Of a stretch of 64,000 bases of DNA, positions 9,215 through 26,964 are shown piece after piece; the stretch's first letter is position 1, and every line of letters begins with the position of its first letter. Below the pieces are notes generated by a model. It did no database searches, had not been told where the DNA came from, and worked only from the letters and a program-made list of their open reading frames with translations. The stretch covers positions 46,791,292-46,855,291 of the forward strand of contig NC_062222.1 in the NCBI RefSeq assembly GCF_902686445.1, given 5' to 3'. Source of the stretch: Sciurus carolinensis. Taxonomy: Eukaryota; Chordata; Mammalia; Rodentia; Sciuridae. The position numbers and the translations under genes were made by a program.

Positions 9215-12200
9215 GATGGATGATTCAAGCTGGTGGATTAGAGGAGGGCTGCATTCCAAGCTGCTCTGAGGCTCAGGATTCAAGCAGCTGGAGTACTGCT
9301 TCTCAGTGAGGTGGGTGAAAGAGGGATTTAACTAAAATTCAATACCGAACAGTCAGAGTCTCTTAAGAGACTCAGAACTTTGGGTACATTAAACGAAGAA
9401 AGACTATATTGAAGCCAAGCTGTCTGTGGCAGTGATAAATGTGCTGGTTCAACAACGGTGCTAGGGGTGGGGGGACACAAAGCACAATGGACAAATTAGG
9501 TACCGAAAAAACAGAGATCAGAAAAGCAGCGTGAACTTGGTTGATCCAGAGGGTACACTGCAAAGTGGTGTTTAAAAAGTGCTCCCTGGTTCTCTGGTTC
9601 TCAACTGGCCACAGACAGCTGAGGTGGAGCAACTTGAGATGGCCGTGCTGCAGGTGCTGCTGCAGAGCTGGGAAATCATAGCCAACACTGACATTCTGTC
9701 TCAACAAGCACCTACTGTGTGGCCTGGGGTCTTCCTAGCAAAATGTGAGTGAAACCAGAACACACAAGATTGTACCCAGGGGTATTCAAGTCAGGAAAAG
9801 CAAAGGGGAGTCCAACTCACTTCTCTTTTGAGTCTGGAGTTCACAGGACCAGGTGAGCCACTTGAACAGGTGGATGTGAGCACACCCAGGGACTAGGCCT
9901 GGGAAGGCTGTGTTCCTGGGCAGCAGAGTGTGTGGAGGATTAGCTCCCCTGCCCCATCAGTAGAATTCCTGGGGGTCCTGAGATCCAGGCTCCCAACAGA
10001 GTTCAGCAGCTGCCTGGTCCTAGGGGTGTCTTGATCTCATCTTTCCAGAGTAGACACCACCCAACAAAGCCCCAGCACCGGAACTCCTCCCACAGAACTC
10101 TTCAGCAGCCCCACCTGGGAGCACATCCATCTAGTCTGCACAAAGCTCCAACTGACAGCACTTCCCACTCCATCCTACCTTATACTGAGAAGAAGGGAGC
10201 TGAGAGTCATTTCAAACCATCTTCAGTCTTTGGCCATTTGAGCAACAAAAAGAGGAGGGGGTTAACAACCCAGCCATTGCTGTCCTCTCAGTACACAGCC
10301 CAAAAAGAAATGGAAAGGACAGTTGGGTTGGGTAGTGACCATTCATTTTCACTCACTATTTTGATCACCTCAGTGGAGATGATTTCTTCATTTTTCATTA
10401 AGAATCTTTTTTTTCTTTGTGTGTGTGTGTGTAGGTATTCCTGCTGTGCTGATTGGTTCATGGACATGTATATACAAATGTATAATTTTTTCTCAATTTT
10501 AGCACTTTTAAAAATGTACTTATTTTTCCTTGCCTTATGTCTTTTGAGAGTGAGGGTTTTGGGTTTGTTTATTTGGCTTTTGTTTTCACTTGTTTCTCTT
10601 TTTTCTGTTTCTCTCTTTTTTTCTTCCACTAATAGCCCAATTGTCTTGTTCTCTCTTTCTCACTTCCTTAACTTTGTTTTTCCTAGTGTTCCTCCTTCCT
10701 TATAACCATCACCTGCTATGTATCTTCTGCATTCACTGTTAACTTTTGAAACTGTAAACGCTTTTCTACTTTCCTATCACATTTTTTCTATTAATGAACT
10801 ATGTTTTATGACGTTTAAGAACTAATTGGTTTATATATAAACCTGCCCCCACCATTCATGCTATTTCAGTTATTACTGCCGTGGATGACATAGTTGACAC
10901 CTGTTGTTTGCTTCTATGCCAGATCTAGTTAATGGTTACTTATGGTTTTTGCTGTCAGCAATCTTTGCACCATTCCCATTTTTTTGTGGTAATTAACACT
11001 GTAGATATCATAGGAGGAATCAGTGTTTATTTTAATGCTGCATACTGTTTGCATTTGTTGTTGCAATTGTTTGTTTCCCCCTATTCTGTGAGGTTCTAGG
11101 AACCAACAGGGACACTAGAAGTTCAGAGGGTGGAGATTGCTACTGAACTAAATTCAGCTAAAAGAGCACACCCTGTTCCACACACAAATTAATGACACTC
11201 AAACTTAAGCAATACTTTAATATAAAGAAGAGAAGAGACAAAAACCCAAACTAATGACCAGGTCATAATTAGAAATGGCTAGGGATGGGCTCTTAGGTCC
11301 TACTCATGGACAACCCCTGTTACAGCAAAAACAGAATTAACACAAAGGCTGTGGATATCACACCTACAAAGGAATCTCAATCTAGATCACTCTAGGACAC
11401 TTTGGCAACTGAAGGCTATGCCCTAAAAAGATCCGCACATAAGAGTGCAACAGAAATACATTCTAATAGATGCATAAAACCCAACAGAGGAATAAAAGAA
11501 ATATGAAAAGACAAGGTAACATGACACCTCCTAAAGTTCATAATTTACCAGCAACTGACTCCCTAAATACTGAAGTGGATAAAATACCAGATAAAGAATT
11601 CAAAAGAATGATTATAAGAACAATCAATGAATTCCAAGAGAATACAGAAAAACAACTATGAAATAAGGAATTCAGTATAGGATATGAGTAAAAATTCAGT
11701 AAGGAGATAGAGATATTGAAAAGAACCAAATGGAAATCTTGGAAATGAAACACAATAAATCAAATAGAGGGTCAGTTGAAAGTCTCTCTAATAGAGTAGA
11801 CAATGCTGAAGACAGAATCTCAGAGCTTGAAGACAAAGTGACTAGCCAAGAACATTCAGACAGGATTAAAGAAAAGAAAATAAGTAACCATGATCAGAAT
11901 ATATAAGAACTCTGGGACAACATTAAGAGAACAAATTTAAGAATCATTAAAACTGAGGAGGGTTGTGAGATGCAGGCTTATAGAATAGACAACCTCCTCA
12001 GGGAAATGATAACAGAAACATTTCCAAACTTTCAGAATGAGATGGACATTCAGATACAGGAATCATTCAGAACTCAAATAGACAAGATCAAAAAAGAAGC
12101 TATTCATGACACACTTTAATCAAAATGTCTGACATATAGAATAAGGATAGAATTTTAAAAGCTTCAAGAGAGGTAAGCCAATCAAAGTCATTGCTTCTCA

Positions 12201-13752
12201 GAACAAACACTAAGAGCTAGAAGGTCCTGGAATGATGTGCTCCAAGTCCTAAAAGAAAATAATTTGTCAATCAAGATTGCTATATCAAGCAAAGCTATCC
12301 TTCAAAATCAAAAAGAAAATAAAAACTTCCAAGGTAAACAGAAACTAAAAGAATTCATGACTACCAAGCCAGCACTACAAAACTTAGAGAAATACTTCAC
12401 ACAGAAGAAATAAAAACAAAGCCCAGAGCTTACAAAAAAGATAATTCATACAGGTAAAGAGAACAATACACAAAGAAGATATTAAACCATAATAAATATT
12501 TATGTCCCAAATGTGAGTGCAACTTATTATATAAAAGAGACACTACTCAAATTGAAGCCTCAAATGGACCCCAGTAAAATAATACTGGGTGATTTTAAGA
12601 CATTTCTCTTACTATTAAGATAAATCATTCAGACATAAACTTAATAAAGACTCTTGGATCTGAAAAATATTATCAATCAAATGGACTTAAAAAACATCTA
12701 CAGGATATGTCATCCAATAACAGGTGAATCCACTTTCTTCTCAGCAGCTCATGGAAGCTTCTCCAACATAGACCATATTGTGGTTCACAAAGCAAATTTT
12801 AACAACAAAAAAAGTGATTCCTTTATCTTATCAGATCATTATGGAATAAAATTAGAACTCAACACAACAAAACCCTACAGAAACTACACAACCACATAGA
12901 GATGGAACAATACATTTTTGCATAATGAATGGATGACAGAAGAAATCAGAGAGAAATTTAAAAATTCTTAGACAAATGAGAATAGTGATACAACATACCA
13001 GAACCTCTGGAATACTATGAAGGAAATTCTAAGAGAAAAGTTTAGAGCTATGAGTGCTTACATAAGAAAATCAGAAAGATTCCCTCCAAAACCACCTATG
13101 ATGCATCTGAAGTCCCTAGAAAAAGAAGAACAAGCCAATTCCAAAATCAGTAGAAGGAAGGAAATAATTAAGATCAGAGTTGAAATCAATTAAATGAATA
13201 AAAAAATACAAAGGATCAATGAAATGGTCCTTTGAGAAGATAAACAAGATTGATAAACCCTCAGTCATTCTAATCAAAAAAAAAAAAAAGAAGACCCAAA
13301 TTAATAAAATTAGACATGTAAAAGGAGAAATTACCACAGACGTCACAGAAATCCACTGGATGAAAAGCACCAATTTGAAGACTTAACTCCAATAAACTGG
13401 AAAACCTAGAAGAAATGGATACATTTCTAGACAAATACAATATGCCAAAATTGAATTAAGAAGACGTAGAAAAGCTAAACAGATCAATAACTTGTAGTGA
13501 CACAGAATCAGTAATAAAAAGCCTTCCAACAAAGAAAAGCCCAGGACCAGATGGATTTTCAGCTGAACTCTACCAAACACTTACAGAAGAATTAATGTCA
13601 ATATTCTTCAAATTATTCCTTGAAATAGAAAGGGATAGAATACTTCCATGCTCATTCTATGAAGTCAGTATCACATACCAAACCAGAGAAGAACACATCA
13701 AGGAAGGACAACTATACACCAATATCCCTGATGAACGCAGAAGAAAAAATTT
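9215..13752 (+). mobile_element. L1-A, full-length old L1, part 1 (5'UTR, ORF1, start of ORF2)
   Basis: Starts with 'ggtggattagaggagggctg', the 5'UTR head shared with other L1s here. The 5'UTR runs to about 11460. ORF1 remains lie at about 11470-12410 and ORF2 endonuclease remains at about 12500-13000, where a Ser-Asp-His block survives (ILSDHYGIKLEL). It then reaches the start of reverse transcriptase (AELYQT region, about 13560). Many stops and frameshifts. Target duplication AAAATGCTTGG at 9204-9214 and 25351-25361. Antisense to MCUB. Confidence 0.88.
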
Positions 13753-13756
13753 TTTT

Positions 13757-13952
13757 TAACCAACATATAAACTTTACTTGAATCTTGAACAAATAAATGG
13801 GAGATACCAAATGAAACAACTGGGGAAATATGACCACTGACTGATCATTTCAATGTATTAAGGACATATTGATCATTTATAAATATGTGCTGAGGGCTAA
13901 ACTCAGGGCCCTGGGCACACTAAACATGTGTTCTACCACTGATCTATTAGAT
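13757..13952 (-). mobile_element. ID-containing insert with unassigned tail
   Basis: Read on the - strand, a decayed ID body (B-box region near 13887-13905) is followed by about 125 nt of unrelated sequence. That ends in an A-run (T-run at 13749-13757 on +). The flanks AGAAGAAAAAATT / AGATGCAAAAATT look like a mutated target duplication in L1-A. It could be an ID read-through transduction or a short retrocopy fused to ID. Confidence 0.55.
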
Positions 13953-13967
13953 GCAAAAATTCTTTTT

Positions 13968-18785
<4,818 letters not shown>

Positions 18786-18791
18786 GTTCTT

Positions 18792-19201
18792 TTTTGAGGG
18801 CCGTCTTGGACAAGATGGTGCCTGGCAGTGAGCCAAAGGGCACTGGATACCAAAATAAGGAAGTACCCAAAAAGGCTGCTTGCCTACTAGTTCCTTGGAG
18901 ACTTATGACGTGTTAACGCCAGGCTCTAGGATTGGCTATCTAATATTGTGCCGCGCGTGGACAGCTCATGATTCATATAGTGCTATTCTGACATTCCTCT
19001 GCATGCTCTCCTGTGTGAGGGAAAGCTTTGCTATAATTGGCTGATAAGATAGGAGCCTGGGGGAGGAGAGAGGGAGAGGGTAGAAGAAGGGAGAGAGTAG
19101 CAGAAAAAAGGAGGCAGAAAAACAGGGAGGACGCAATAAATCTTGTCAACTAAAGATTGGTGGTTTCTCCTTTCTCTGCGCTGGTTCCACTGGATGGAAT
19201 A
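18792..19201 (+). mobile_element. solo LTR (class II-like) nested in L1-B ORF1
   Basis: About 410 bp splitting L1-B ORF1. GTTCTT is duplicated on each side (18786-18791, 19202-19207), and removing the insert restores the L1 text seen in L1-E. It starts TTTTGAGGGCC and includes CAAGATGGTGCCTGGCAG, like the LTRs at 23200 and 62577 (TGTTGGGGGC...AAGATGG...CCTGGCAG). AATAAA lies at 19135-19140. The 6-bp duplication fits ERVK/class II. No viral genes remain. Confidence 0.78.
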
Positions 19202-20771
19202 GTTCTTAATTTGGTTTATTGTTTCCTTCATTTCAAGGATTTCTGTTTGTTGTTTTTCCAATATCTCTAACTCTTTATTGAAATGATCTTTTGCTTCCTG
19301 TATTTGCTCTTTTAACTGTCGACTGGTGAGATCATTCAAGGTCTGCATTTGCTCTTTCATCTCATCATTCAATGACTGCATTTGCTCTTTCATCTCATCG
19401 TTTGCTTCCCTGATCATTTTAATTATGTACATTCTGAACTCCCTTTCTGTCATTTCTTCTGCCATGCTGTCGCTGGATTTTATTGATGTAACATCTAGAT
19501 TTGTTTGGGGCATTTTCTTCCCTTGTTTTCTCATATTGTTCAGGAATCAGTGAATCATTAAGATATTGCAGATTTCCTCTATTGACTTATAATGTCCCTG
19601 AAGATTGCTAGTATATCCCCTCTGAGCCTTCAGTAGCCTGAAGTCTTGGAGGAAGTTGATAATGCAGTTCTCCACAAGGAAGCTGCCTCTCTAGGGGTGG
19701 TGGCCTTCAGGTGGGGTATATTCCCTGCTAGTGGGCAGAGGTGCCTCCACTTATTGACCAATGGTCATCCAAAGGGGAACTAGGCTGTGGGCTGAGGCAA
19801 GGCCTGTTTGGGCCTGTGTCTCTGGTTTTACCGTCCTTGTGGGAAAACCTCACCCAGCAGGGAAGACTCACCCGGTGGGAGGTCTCACTGGTTAGTGCCC
19901 CTCCTAGAGGTTCCCCTCAATCCACAACTACCGCCTGGGCTGGGCTGCCTTCCTCTGCAACGTTCCCAGGGGCCCGGACCTACCTCCTGGGCCTGGGAAC
20001 CTCGCTCTGTGCAGAAGAGTCTCCTTAGGCTGCCCCTCCTCAGAGAAGCTGCCCACAGTCCTGGAAACTTTGCTTGCCCCTCAGCTTGTCTCTGTGCGGC
20101 TCTTCCACCATTAAGCTGCCTAGGTCCTGGGACCCTGCTCTGCACCTAATCGCCTGGAAGCAACACACCGCAAGCCTCCTCCTCCGGGCAGCTGCCCGAG
20201 CTCTGGTGTGGTCACTCTGAGTCCAAGCGACCTGCCATACACCTCTTCCTCCGGGCAGTCACCCAGTGTTCCAGGTGGTTGCTCCGAGTCCAAGCGACCC
20301 GCCGCACTCCTCCTCCTCCGGGAAGCCGCCTGGAGTTCTGGTGTGGTCGCTCCAAGTCCAAGCAACCTGCCGCGCTCCTCCTCATCCTCCGGGCTGTGCC
20401 CCTGTGTTCCAGTGCGGTCGCTCTGAGTCCAAACAGCTCGCCACGCAGCTCCTTCTCTGGTCATCCACCCGGAGCCCCCGTGGGTTGCTCCAAGTCCAAG
20501 CGTTGTGCTGAGCGGCCTCCTCTACAATGCTCCCAGTTGTCCGAGTTCACTGCTCCAGCTGGGGGAGGGTGTCTCATTGGGCAGCTCTGCTTCACAAAGT
20601 TCCCTGTGTTCCAGGGCTACCGCCCCATCCGGGACACCTCCCCAACGGGAGAGACTCACCCGGCGGCTTTGAGTTGGTCCCAAGTCTCTCAATATCTCCT
20701 CTTCTTGAATCCTGAGTCCTGGAGCAACATGAAATGCAGCCACCCTCTAGTCTGCCATCTTGAAGTCCCCC
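19202..20771 (-). mobile_element. L1-B, 5' part (5'UTR and ORF1 start)
   Basis: ORF1 begins at 19534 (MRKQGKKMPQTNLDVTSIKS) with the coiled-coil repeats NDEMKEQMQ. The 5'UTR (about 19540-20771) is GC-rich and contains five tandem units of about 67-71 bp (20175-20510). On the - strand the element starts GACTTCAAGATGGCAGACTA, with a YY1-like CAAGATGGC at the 5' end as in other mammalian L1s. Confidence 0.92.
20175..20510 (-). repeat. ~67-bp tandem repeats in L1-B 5'UTR
   Basis: The phrase (G/A)AGTCCAA(G/A)C recurs at 20219, 20286, 20354, 20425 and 20492, with spacings of 67, 68, 71 and 67. Each unit has a CCTCCGGGC-type core. Confidence 0.85.
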
Positions 20772-20786
20772 GCAAAAATTCTTTTT

Positions 20787-22232
20787 AATGTTTCTTTTTA
20801 TTTATTTATTTATTTTTATTGTAAACAAATGGGATACATGTTGTTTCTGTTTGTACATGGAGTAACAGCATACCATTTGTGTAATCATACATTTACATAG
20901 GGTAATGGTGTTTGATTCATTCCATTATTTTTTTCCTCCCCCCACCCCTCCTACTTCTTTTCCCTCTATACAGTCCTTCCTTCCTCCATTCTTGCCCCCC
21001 TCCCACCCCCCATTGTGTCATCATCCGCTTATCAGTGAGATCATTTGCCTTTTGGATTTTTGAGATTGGTTTATCTCACTTAACATGATATTCTCCAATT
21101 TCATCCATTTGCCTGCAAATGCCATAATTTTATTATTCTTTATAGCTGAGTAATATTCCATTGTATATATATACCACAGTTTCTTTATCCATTCATCAAT
21201 TGAAGGGCATCTAGGTTGGTTCCATAGTCTGGCTACTGTGAATTGAGCAGCTATGAACATTGATGTGGCTGTATCTCTGTAGTATGCTGATTTTTAGTCC
21301 TTTGGGTATAGGCCGAGGAGTGGGATAGCTGGGTCAAATGGTAGGTCCATTCCAAGTTTTCTAAGGAATCTTCACACTGCTTTCCAGAGTGGCTGCACTA
21401 ATTTGCAACCCCACCAGCAATGTATGAGTGTACCTTTTTCCCCCCATCCTCTCCAACACCTGTTGTTGCTTGTATTCTTGATAATCGCCATTCTAATTGG
21501 GGTAGATGGAATCTTAGGGTAATTTTGATTTGCATTTCTCTTATTACTAGAGATGTTGAATATTTTTTCATATGTTTGTTGATTGCTTGTAGATCTTCTT
21601 CTGTGAAGTGTCTGTTCATTTCCTTACCCATTTGTTGACTGGGTTATTTGTATTCTTGGTGTAGAGTTTTTTGAGTTCTTTATATATTCTGGAAATTAGT
21701 GCTCTATCTGAAGTATGAGTGGCAAAGATATTCTCCCACTCTGTAGGCTCTCTCTTTGCATTGCTGATAGTTTCCTTTGCTGAGAGAAAACTTTTTAGTT
21801 TGAATCTATCCCAGTTATTGATTCTTGCTTTTATTTCTTGTGCTATGGGAGTCCTGTTAAGGAAGTCTGATCCTATGCCAACAAGGTGAAGATTTGGACC
21901 TACTTTTTCTTCTGTAAGATGCAGGGTCTCTGGTCTGATTTCAAGATCCTTGATCCATTGTGAGTTGAGTTTTGTGCAGGGTGAGAGATAGGGGTTTACT
22001 TTCATTCTGTTTCATATGGATTTCCAGTTTTTCCAGCACCATTTGTTGAAGAGGCTATCTTTTCTCCATTGCATATTTTTGGCACCTTTGTTAGTATTAG
22101 AAAATTATATTTATTTGGGTTTGTGTCCATGTCCTGTATTCTGTACCATTGATCTACCTGCCTATTTTGGTGCCAATACCATGCTGTTTTTGTTACTATT
22201 GCTTTGTAATATAGTTGAAGTTCTGGTATTGC
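20787..22232 (-). mobile_element. L1-C: 5'-truncated L1
   Basis: L1 3' end on the - strand, from poly(T) at about 20790 through the 3'UTR and ORF2 C-terminus. It stops at 'gttctggtattgc' (22232). It lacks the TTAGGG-like block. Its flanks share GCAAAAATTCTT with L1-A and L1-B (20772, 22231), so it used the same target site. Confidence 0.9.
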
Positions 22233-23199
22233 AAAAAAATTCTTAATAAAATATTAGCAAATCATGTTCAACAACATATTGAGAAGATTGTACATCATGA
22301 CCAAGTTGGTTTTATCCCAGAGATACAAGGATAGTTTAACATATACAAATCAATAAATGTAAATGATTACACATAAATAGAATTAAGGATGAAAATCACT
22401 TACATATCCAGAAAAGGCCTTCAACAAAATCCAGTGCCCAGTCACAATGAAAATACTGAAGAAACTAAGGATGCCCAATCTACCTCAACATCATAAAGGC
22501 AATATATGAAAAACCCAAAGCCAACCTCATAATAAATAGAGAACAGCTGAAAGTATTTTCTTTAATATCTGGAACAAAATAAGAATGTTCACTCTCACCA
22601 ATCCTATTTAATATAGTGCTAGAAATTCTACCCAGAGCAATTAGGCAAAAGAAGGAATAAAAACAGGAAAGGAAGAAGTCAAATTATCACTGTTTGCAGA
22701 TGAAATCATCCCATATTTTGAAGATTAAAAAGAAAAAAACAACCTCCACCAAAAGACTGCTAGAGCTAATAAACAAATTTGGCAAAGTAGCAGGCTACAA
22801 AATCAACATACAAAAATCAAGAACTTTCCTATATACCAACAATGAATCTGCTCTGATAGAAATCAGGAAAACCAGTTCATTCACAATAGCCTCTAAAAAT
22901 AAATAAAATACCTAGGAATAAATCTAACCAAGGAAGTGAAAGACCTCTATAATGAAAAATATAGAACACTGAAGAAAGAAATTGAAGATGGAAAGACCTT
23001 CCATGTTCATGGACAGGCAGAATTAATATTATTAAATGGCCATAGTACCAAAAGCAACATACAGATTCAATGGTCCATCAAAATACCAATGATATTCTTC
23101 AAAGAGCTAGAAATAACAGTCCTAAAATTAATTTAGAAGAATAGGATACCCAGAATAGCCAAAGCAATTCTAAGCAAAAATAAATAAATAAATAAAAAC
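22233..23199 (+). mobile_element. L1-A, part 2 (reverse transcriptase region)
   Basis: Continues L1-A exactly where part 1 stopped: 'ttcttaataaaatattagca', then the [13 protein letters not shown] and FADE-like regions in decayed frames. Confidence 0.87.
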
Positions 23200-23946
23200 T
23201 GTTGGGGGCTATGCCATGCAGACTCGCCAAGATGGCACCTGGCAGCCAGCCAGAAGTTGTTTTGATCACATCAGTGGTACACGTGCACAAGTGTTCCCGA
23301 GTGCTCCTGCTCGCGCCTGCTCCTGATTGGACAGCTGGCTCCTCACCTGATCTCAACTGGCGTGGCCCCGCCCTCTGCCTCCTGGAGGGAATATAAGCGG
23401 GCAGTAGGTAGAAGGCAAGGCAGCAGCTAGCAGAAAGAAGCAGAGAAGCCATTAGCAGAAAGGAAGAAGAAGAAGTGGCAAGCAGATAGAAGCAGTGAGT
23501 AGGGGCAGCAGCGGAAGGCAGATCGCAGAGCGGAGAACTGAGAACACATCTTTACACATATCACAGATAGGCAGATCACAGTATGCAGGACACATCACTA
23601 AAGCACCTTAGGTAGACGCATCCTTACTTAGTTCATAGGATGCAGGACGCACCTTGAAGAAGAAGCAGCAGAACTAAGAAGATATGGATCTCTGAAAGTG
23701 TAGTCTCTCTCTCTCTCTTAAGCAAAGTCTCTCTTTCTCTCTGATAAGCAAAGCCTCTCTCTCTCTCCCCTCTCAAAGCAAGTAAACCTCATTTCCTCTA
23801 TCCTTTATAAACAAGCAAGCAAGGAAGGAAGTAGCTCAGAAATAGAAGTGGCTCAGTTTCCAGTCCACCACCCATAAAGACCCACACAAATTGTTGCTGC
23901 AGGCGGTGACAAATATCCACGGATTTGGTACCGCAAAGAGCCAGCA
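23200..23946 (+). mobile_element. solo LTR, IAP-like class II, copy 1
   Basis: Starts TGTTGGGGGCTATGCCATGC with GCCAAGATGGCACCTGGCAG shortly after. There is a TATA-type ATATAAGC at 23391-23398, then CT-rich runs, and the end lies near TTGCTGCAGGCGGTGACA. The closely related copy at 62577 confirms the unit. Possible target duplication AAAAAC (23194-23199, 23954-23959), low complexity. No gag/pol/env sequence adjoins it. Confidence 0.82.
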
Positions 23947-25350
23947 AAAAAAAAAAAACTACACACACACACACACACACAAAACCCTGACTTCAAATTA
24001 TACTACAGAACTATAGTAATAAGAACTGCATGGTGTTGGCATAAAAACAGATACATAGACCAATGGTACAGAAAACACAGACCAAACTCACAAAGATGCA
24101 GTCATCTGATCCTTGAAAAAGGTGCCAAAAACATACAGTGGAAAAAAACAGGCTTTTTAACAAATGGTAGTGGGAAAACTGTTAGCCATATGTAGAAAAA
24201 TGAAACTAGACCCTTATCTCTCATAAAAATTCCACTCAAAATGGATCAACTTCCTAGGAAATAAATCGGAAATATGCAACTCCTAAAGAAAACATAGGGT
24301 CAACACTCCAATGTATAGTCACAGGCAATGACTTTCTCAGTAGGACCCCAAAAGCTCAGGACACAATGTCAACATAATGCATAATGCAGAAGCAAATTTT
24401 CTTTGCTTTTGCACAGCAAATAAAACAATTAGGAATGTGAGAAGAAAATTCACAGAATAGGGGAAAACTTAGGCTAACTACTCTTCTCACAAAGGATATA
24501 AAGAACTCAAAAAGGCACCAAAACAATAAATTTCCCAATTAATATGTGGACATGTGAATTAAACAGAAACTGCCCAAAAGTAGAAATACAGAGCCAAAAA
24601 ATATATGAAAAAATGTTCAACATCATTAGTATAATTAGGGAAATGTAAATCAAAACTACATAGATTTCATCTCACTCCAATTAGAATGGAAGTCATCAAG
24701 AATACAAATAATAAATGTTGGAGAGGATTTGAACATTTTTACACTGTTGCTGGGATTATAAATTAATACACCCAATACTGAAATAAGTATAGAGGCTCCT
24801 CAAAAGATTAGGCATGGACTACCATATAATGCAGCTATACCATTCCTCAGTATTTATTTTAAGAATTATAGTTGTCATACTATAGTGATACATGCATGTT
24901 TCTTGCAGAATTCACAGTAGCCAAATTACGGAACCATTCTTTGTGTCCATCAACAGAGGAATGAATAAAGAAAATGTGGTATATACACACAATGGAGCGT
25001 TATTCAGTCATAAAGAAAAATGAAATTAAGTCATTTGCAGTATGGAACTTGAAACGATTATGTTAAGTAAAATAATCCAAACATCAATTGTCAAATGTTG
25101 TCTCTCCTATGTGGAAGCTACAGAGGAAATAGGAAAAGAAAGGTCTGGCAGAGAGTTCATGAAAATCAAAGAAAGATCAGTAGAGGAAAGGACCAGGGGG
25201 TAGGATTGGGGGAGGGAGGGGAGAATTACTGGGGAGTGATATTGGCCAAATTATATTATTATGCCATGTGCATGTATGAACATGTAACAATGAATCCCAT
25301 CCATTATGTAACAACCATAATGTACCAATTAAAAAATGTGGAAAGAGAAA
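23947..25350 (+). mobile_element. L1-A, part 3 (ORF2 C-terminus, 3' end)
   Basis: After a short A-run and a (CA)n tract (23962-23981), L1 text resumes at 'ctgacttcaaattatactac'. It ends near 25350 in an A-rich tail directly before the second AAAATGCTTGG. Confidence 0.87.
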
Positions 25351-25804
25351 AAAATGCTTGGAACTAAAAGTGCTATAGATTTTGGTTATTTTTAAATTTT
25401 GGAATATTTGCATATATATAATGAGATATCTTGGGTACTGGGTCCAAGTCAAAACATAAAATTTGTTTCATATATACCTTATACACAGATTGAAGGTAAT
25501 TTTATACTATATGTATATGTACACACACATGCATTTATACACATATATATACGTGTGTGTGTGCATTCTTTTTTTTTTTTTTTTTTGATAGTGCTGGGGA
25601 TTGAACCCAGGACCTTTCACATGCTAGGCAAGTGGTTCTACCATTGAGTGATAAGGCCCCTACACGGTATTTTTAGTGCACCTGTGTTTTGACTGCAACT
25701 TTTAACAGGAGGTCAAGTGTGGAATTCTCAGTTATGTCATATCAGCCCTCAAAGTTTTGCATTTTGCAAGGTTTCATATTTTCAGATTAGAGATGCTCAA
25801 CCTG
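25351..25804 (+). mobile_element. Tigger-type DNA transposon, right part
   Basis: Continues 'ttttggaatatttgcatata', 'atgagatatcttggg' and 'ttgactgcaacttttaacag', and ends ATTAGAGATGCTCAACCTG. That is the inverted repeat of the left end at 9183. It is interrupted by an A/T-CA microsatellite (about 25500-25565) and an ID SINE (25569-25660). Confidence 0.72.
25569..25660 (-). mobile_element. ID SINE
   Basis: Minus-strand ID: poly(T), then GTGCTGGGGATTGAACCCAG and the A-box end 'accattgagtgataaggccc'. Confidence 0.88.
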
Positions 25805-25855
25805 TAGTGAGAAATGAAAAGAAAATCTCTCTTTAAAAAGTTAAGGCTTCTAGTT

Positions 25856-26042
25856 GGGCACAGTGGCACATGCCTTTAATCCCAGTGACAAGGCCAAGGC
25901 AGGAAGATTGTAAATTCAAGGCCAGCCTCAGCAACCTAGGGAGATACTATCTCAAAATAAAAAGCAAAACATATGGGATGCAGCTCACTGGTAAAGTACC
26001 CCTGGGCTCAAACCCTGGACCAAAAGGGGGAAAAAAAATCCG
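25856..26042 (+). mobile_element. B1-ID composite SINE
   Basis: B1 head 'gggcacagtggcacatgcct', linker 'atctcaaaataaaaagc', ID tail 'gggatgcagctcactgg'. Target duplication GTTAAGGCTT(C/T)TAGTT at 25840-25855 and 26043-26058. Confidence 0.93.
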
Positions 26043-26159
26043 GTTAAGGCTTTTAGTTTCCAAACTGGCATTTACAGAGATTAAGAGTCCTCACTCCATC
26101 CTAGCAGTAAATAAAAAAAGCTAAACAAATGAAAATCAACAAGTCTTCTTAGATCTGTA

Positions 26160-26312
26160 AGAGCTACTCTGGAGGCTGAGGCAGGAGTATCACAAGTTCA
26201 ATGCTTCAGCATCTCATCAAAACCCTGTCTCAAAATAAAAAATAAAAAGGGGCTGGGATGTGGCTCACTGGTAGAGTGCCCTGTGTTCAATCCCTAGCAC
26301 CCCCACCCCCCT
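26160..26312 (+). mobile_element. B1-ID composite SINE (5'-truncated)
   Basis: 'ggaggctgaggcaggagtat', linker 'ctgtctcaaaataaaaaa', ID tail 'ggggctgggatgtggctcac'. Confidence 0.9.
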
Positions 26313-26675
26313 CACACACTCACAAAACCTGTAACAGAACTGAGGTCACAGGATGAACCACTGTCCCCCAAATTGAAAAGAGAGGTAGATTCAAAGAATC
26401 ACAGCACAGGGGAGCAAAACAGAAACCTGCAAGGAACTGGAATCAGAGTGGTAACACCTGAACTGTAATTGGAACCCTGCTAGCGCCTCAGTGTAAACAA
26501 CTCTTGAGATTTAAAAGTTCAGCAGGCCCAGTCTTGGGGGTCATGCCCACACTTTTGTGAGTTTTTCCTCTTGGAGCTTTACCAGATTCTCACAGTAAAA
26601 AAATCAGAGAAAAAAAACTCTCCTGCTTATAGCAAGAGAAAGTCACCATCTTGGAATACCTCACAGAGAATTCTG

Positions 26676-26767
26676 GATTTTGTTTGTTTGTTTTGCAGTA
26701 CTGGGGATTGAACCGAGGGCCCATGCATATTAGGCAAGCACTCTACCCCTGAGTTACATCCCCAGCA
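26676..26767 (-). mobile_element. ID SINE
   Basis: Minus-strand ID 'gtactggggattgaaccgag' to 'gagttacatccccagc'. Target duplication AGAATTCTG at 26667-26675 and 26768-26776. It lies within 100 bp of MCUB exon 4. Confidence 0.9.
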
Positions 26768-26859
26768 AGAATTCTGTCTTTAGCAAACTCTGTTTAGCTC
26801 ACTGGAAAAGTCACAGCTAAAGGGAAAAGTTAAGATAGGTGGAGAGCTGTGCTTCTTAC

Positions 26860-26964
26860 CTTTCTGGGGACACTGAACATCATATTCTATTTCATTAATG
26901 ACAAGTTTAAAATCTTTCATTAGCAAAACATCCATTAAAGTTGAGGCTGGAATCTCACTGCCAT
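26860..26964 (-). CDS. MCUB: MCUB exon 4, N-terminal domain
   Basis: 105 nt after acceptor CTTTCAG, donor AAAG|GTAAGA. It encodes DGSEIPASTLMDVLLMKDFK and LVINEIEYDVQCPQK, with a split codon at each end. This is the C-terminal part of the soluble matrix domain (MCU N-terminal domain fold). It closely follows human MCUB with scattered substitutions. The exon is separated from exon 5 by the 21.5-kb transposon-filled intron 4. Confidence 0.95.

Noticed and set aside
10031..10705. 224-codon open frame in the L1-A 5'UTR
   Set aside because: Lies wholly inside the old L1 5'UTR, is low-complexity Phe/Ser/Leu text in its second half, and shows no domain. Likely chance.
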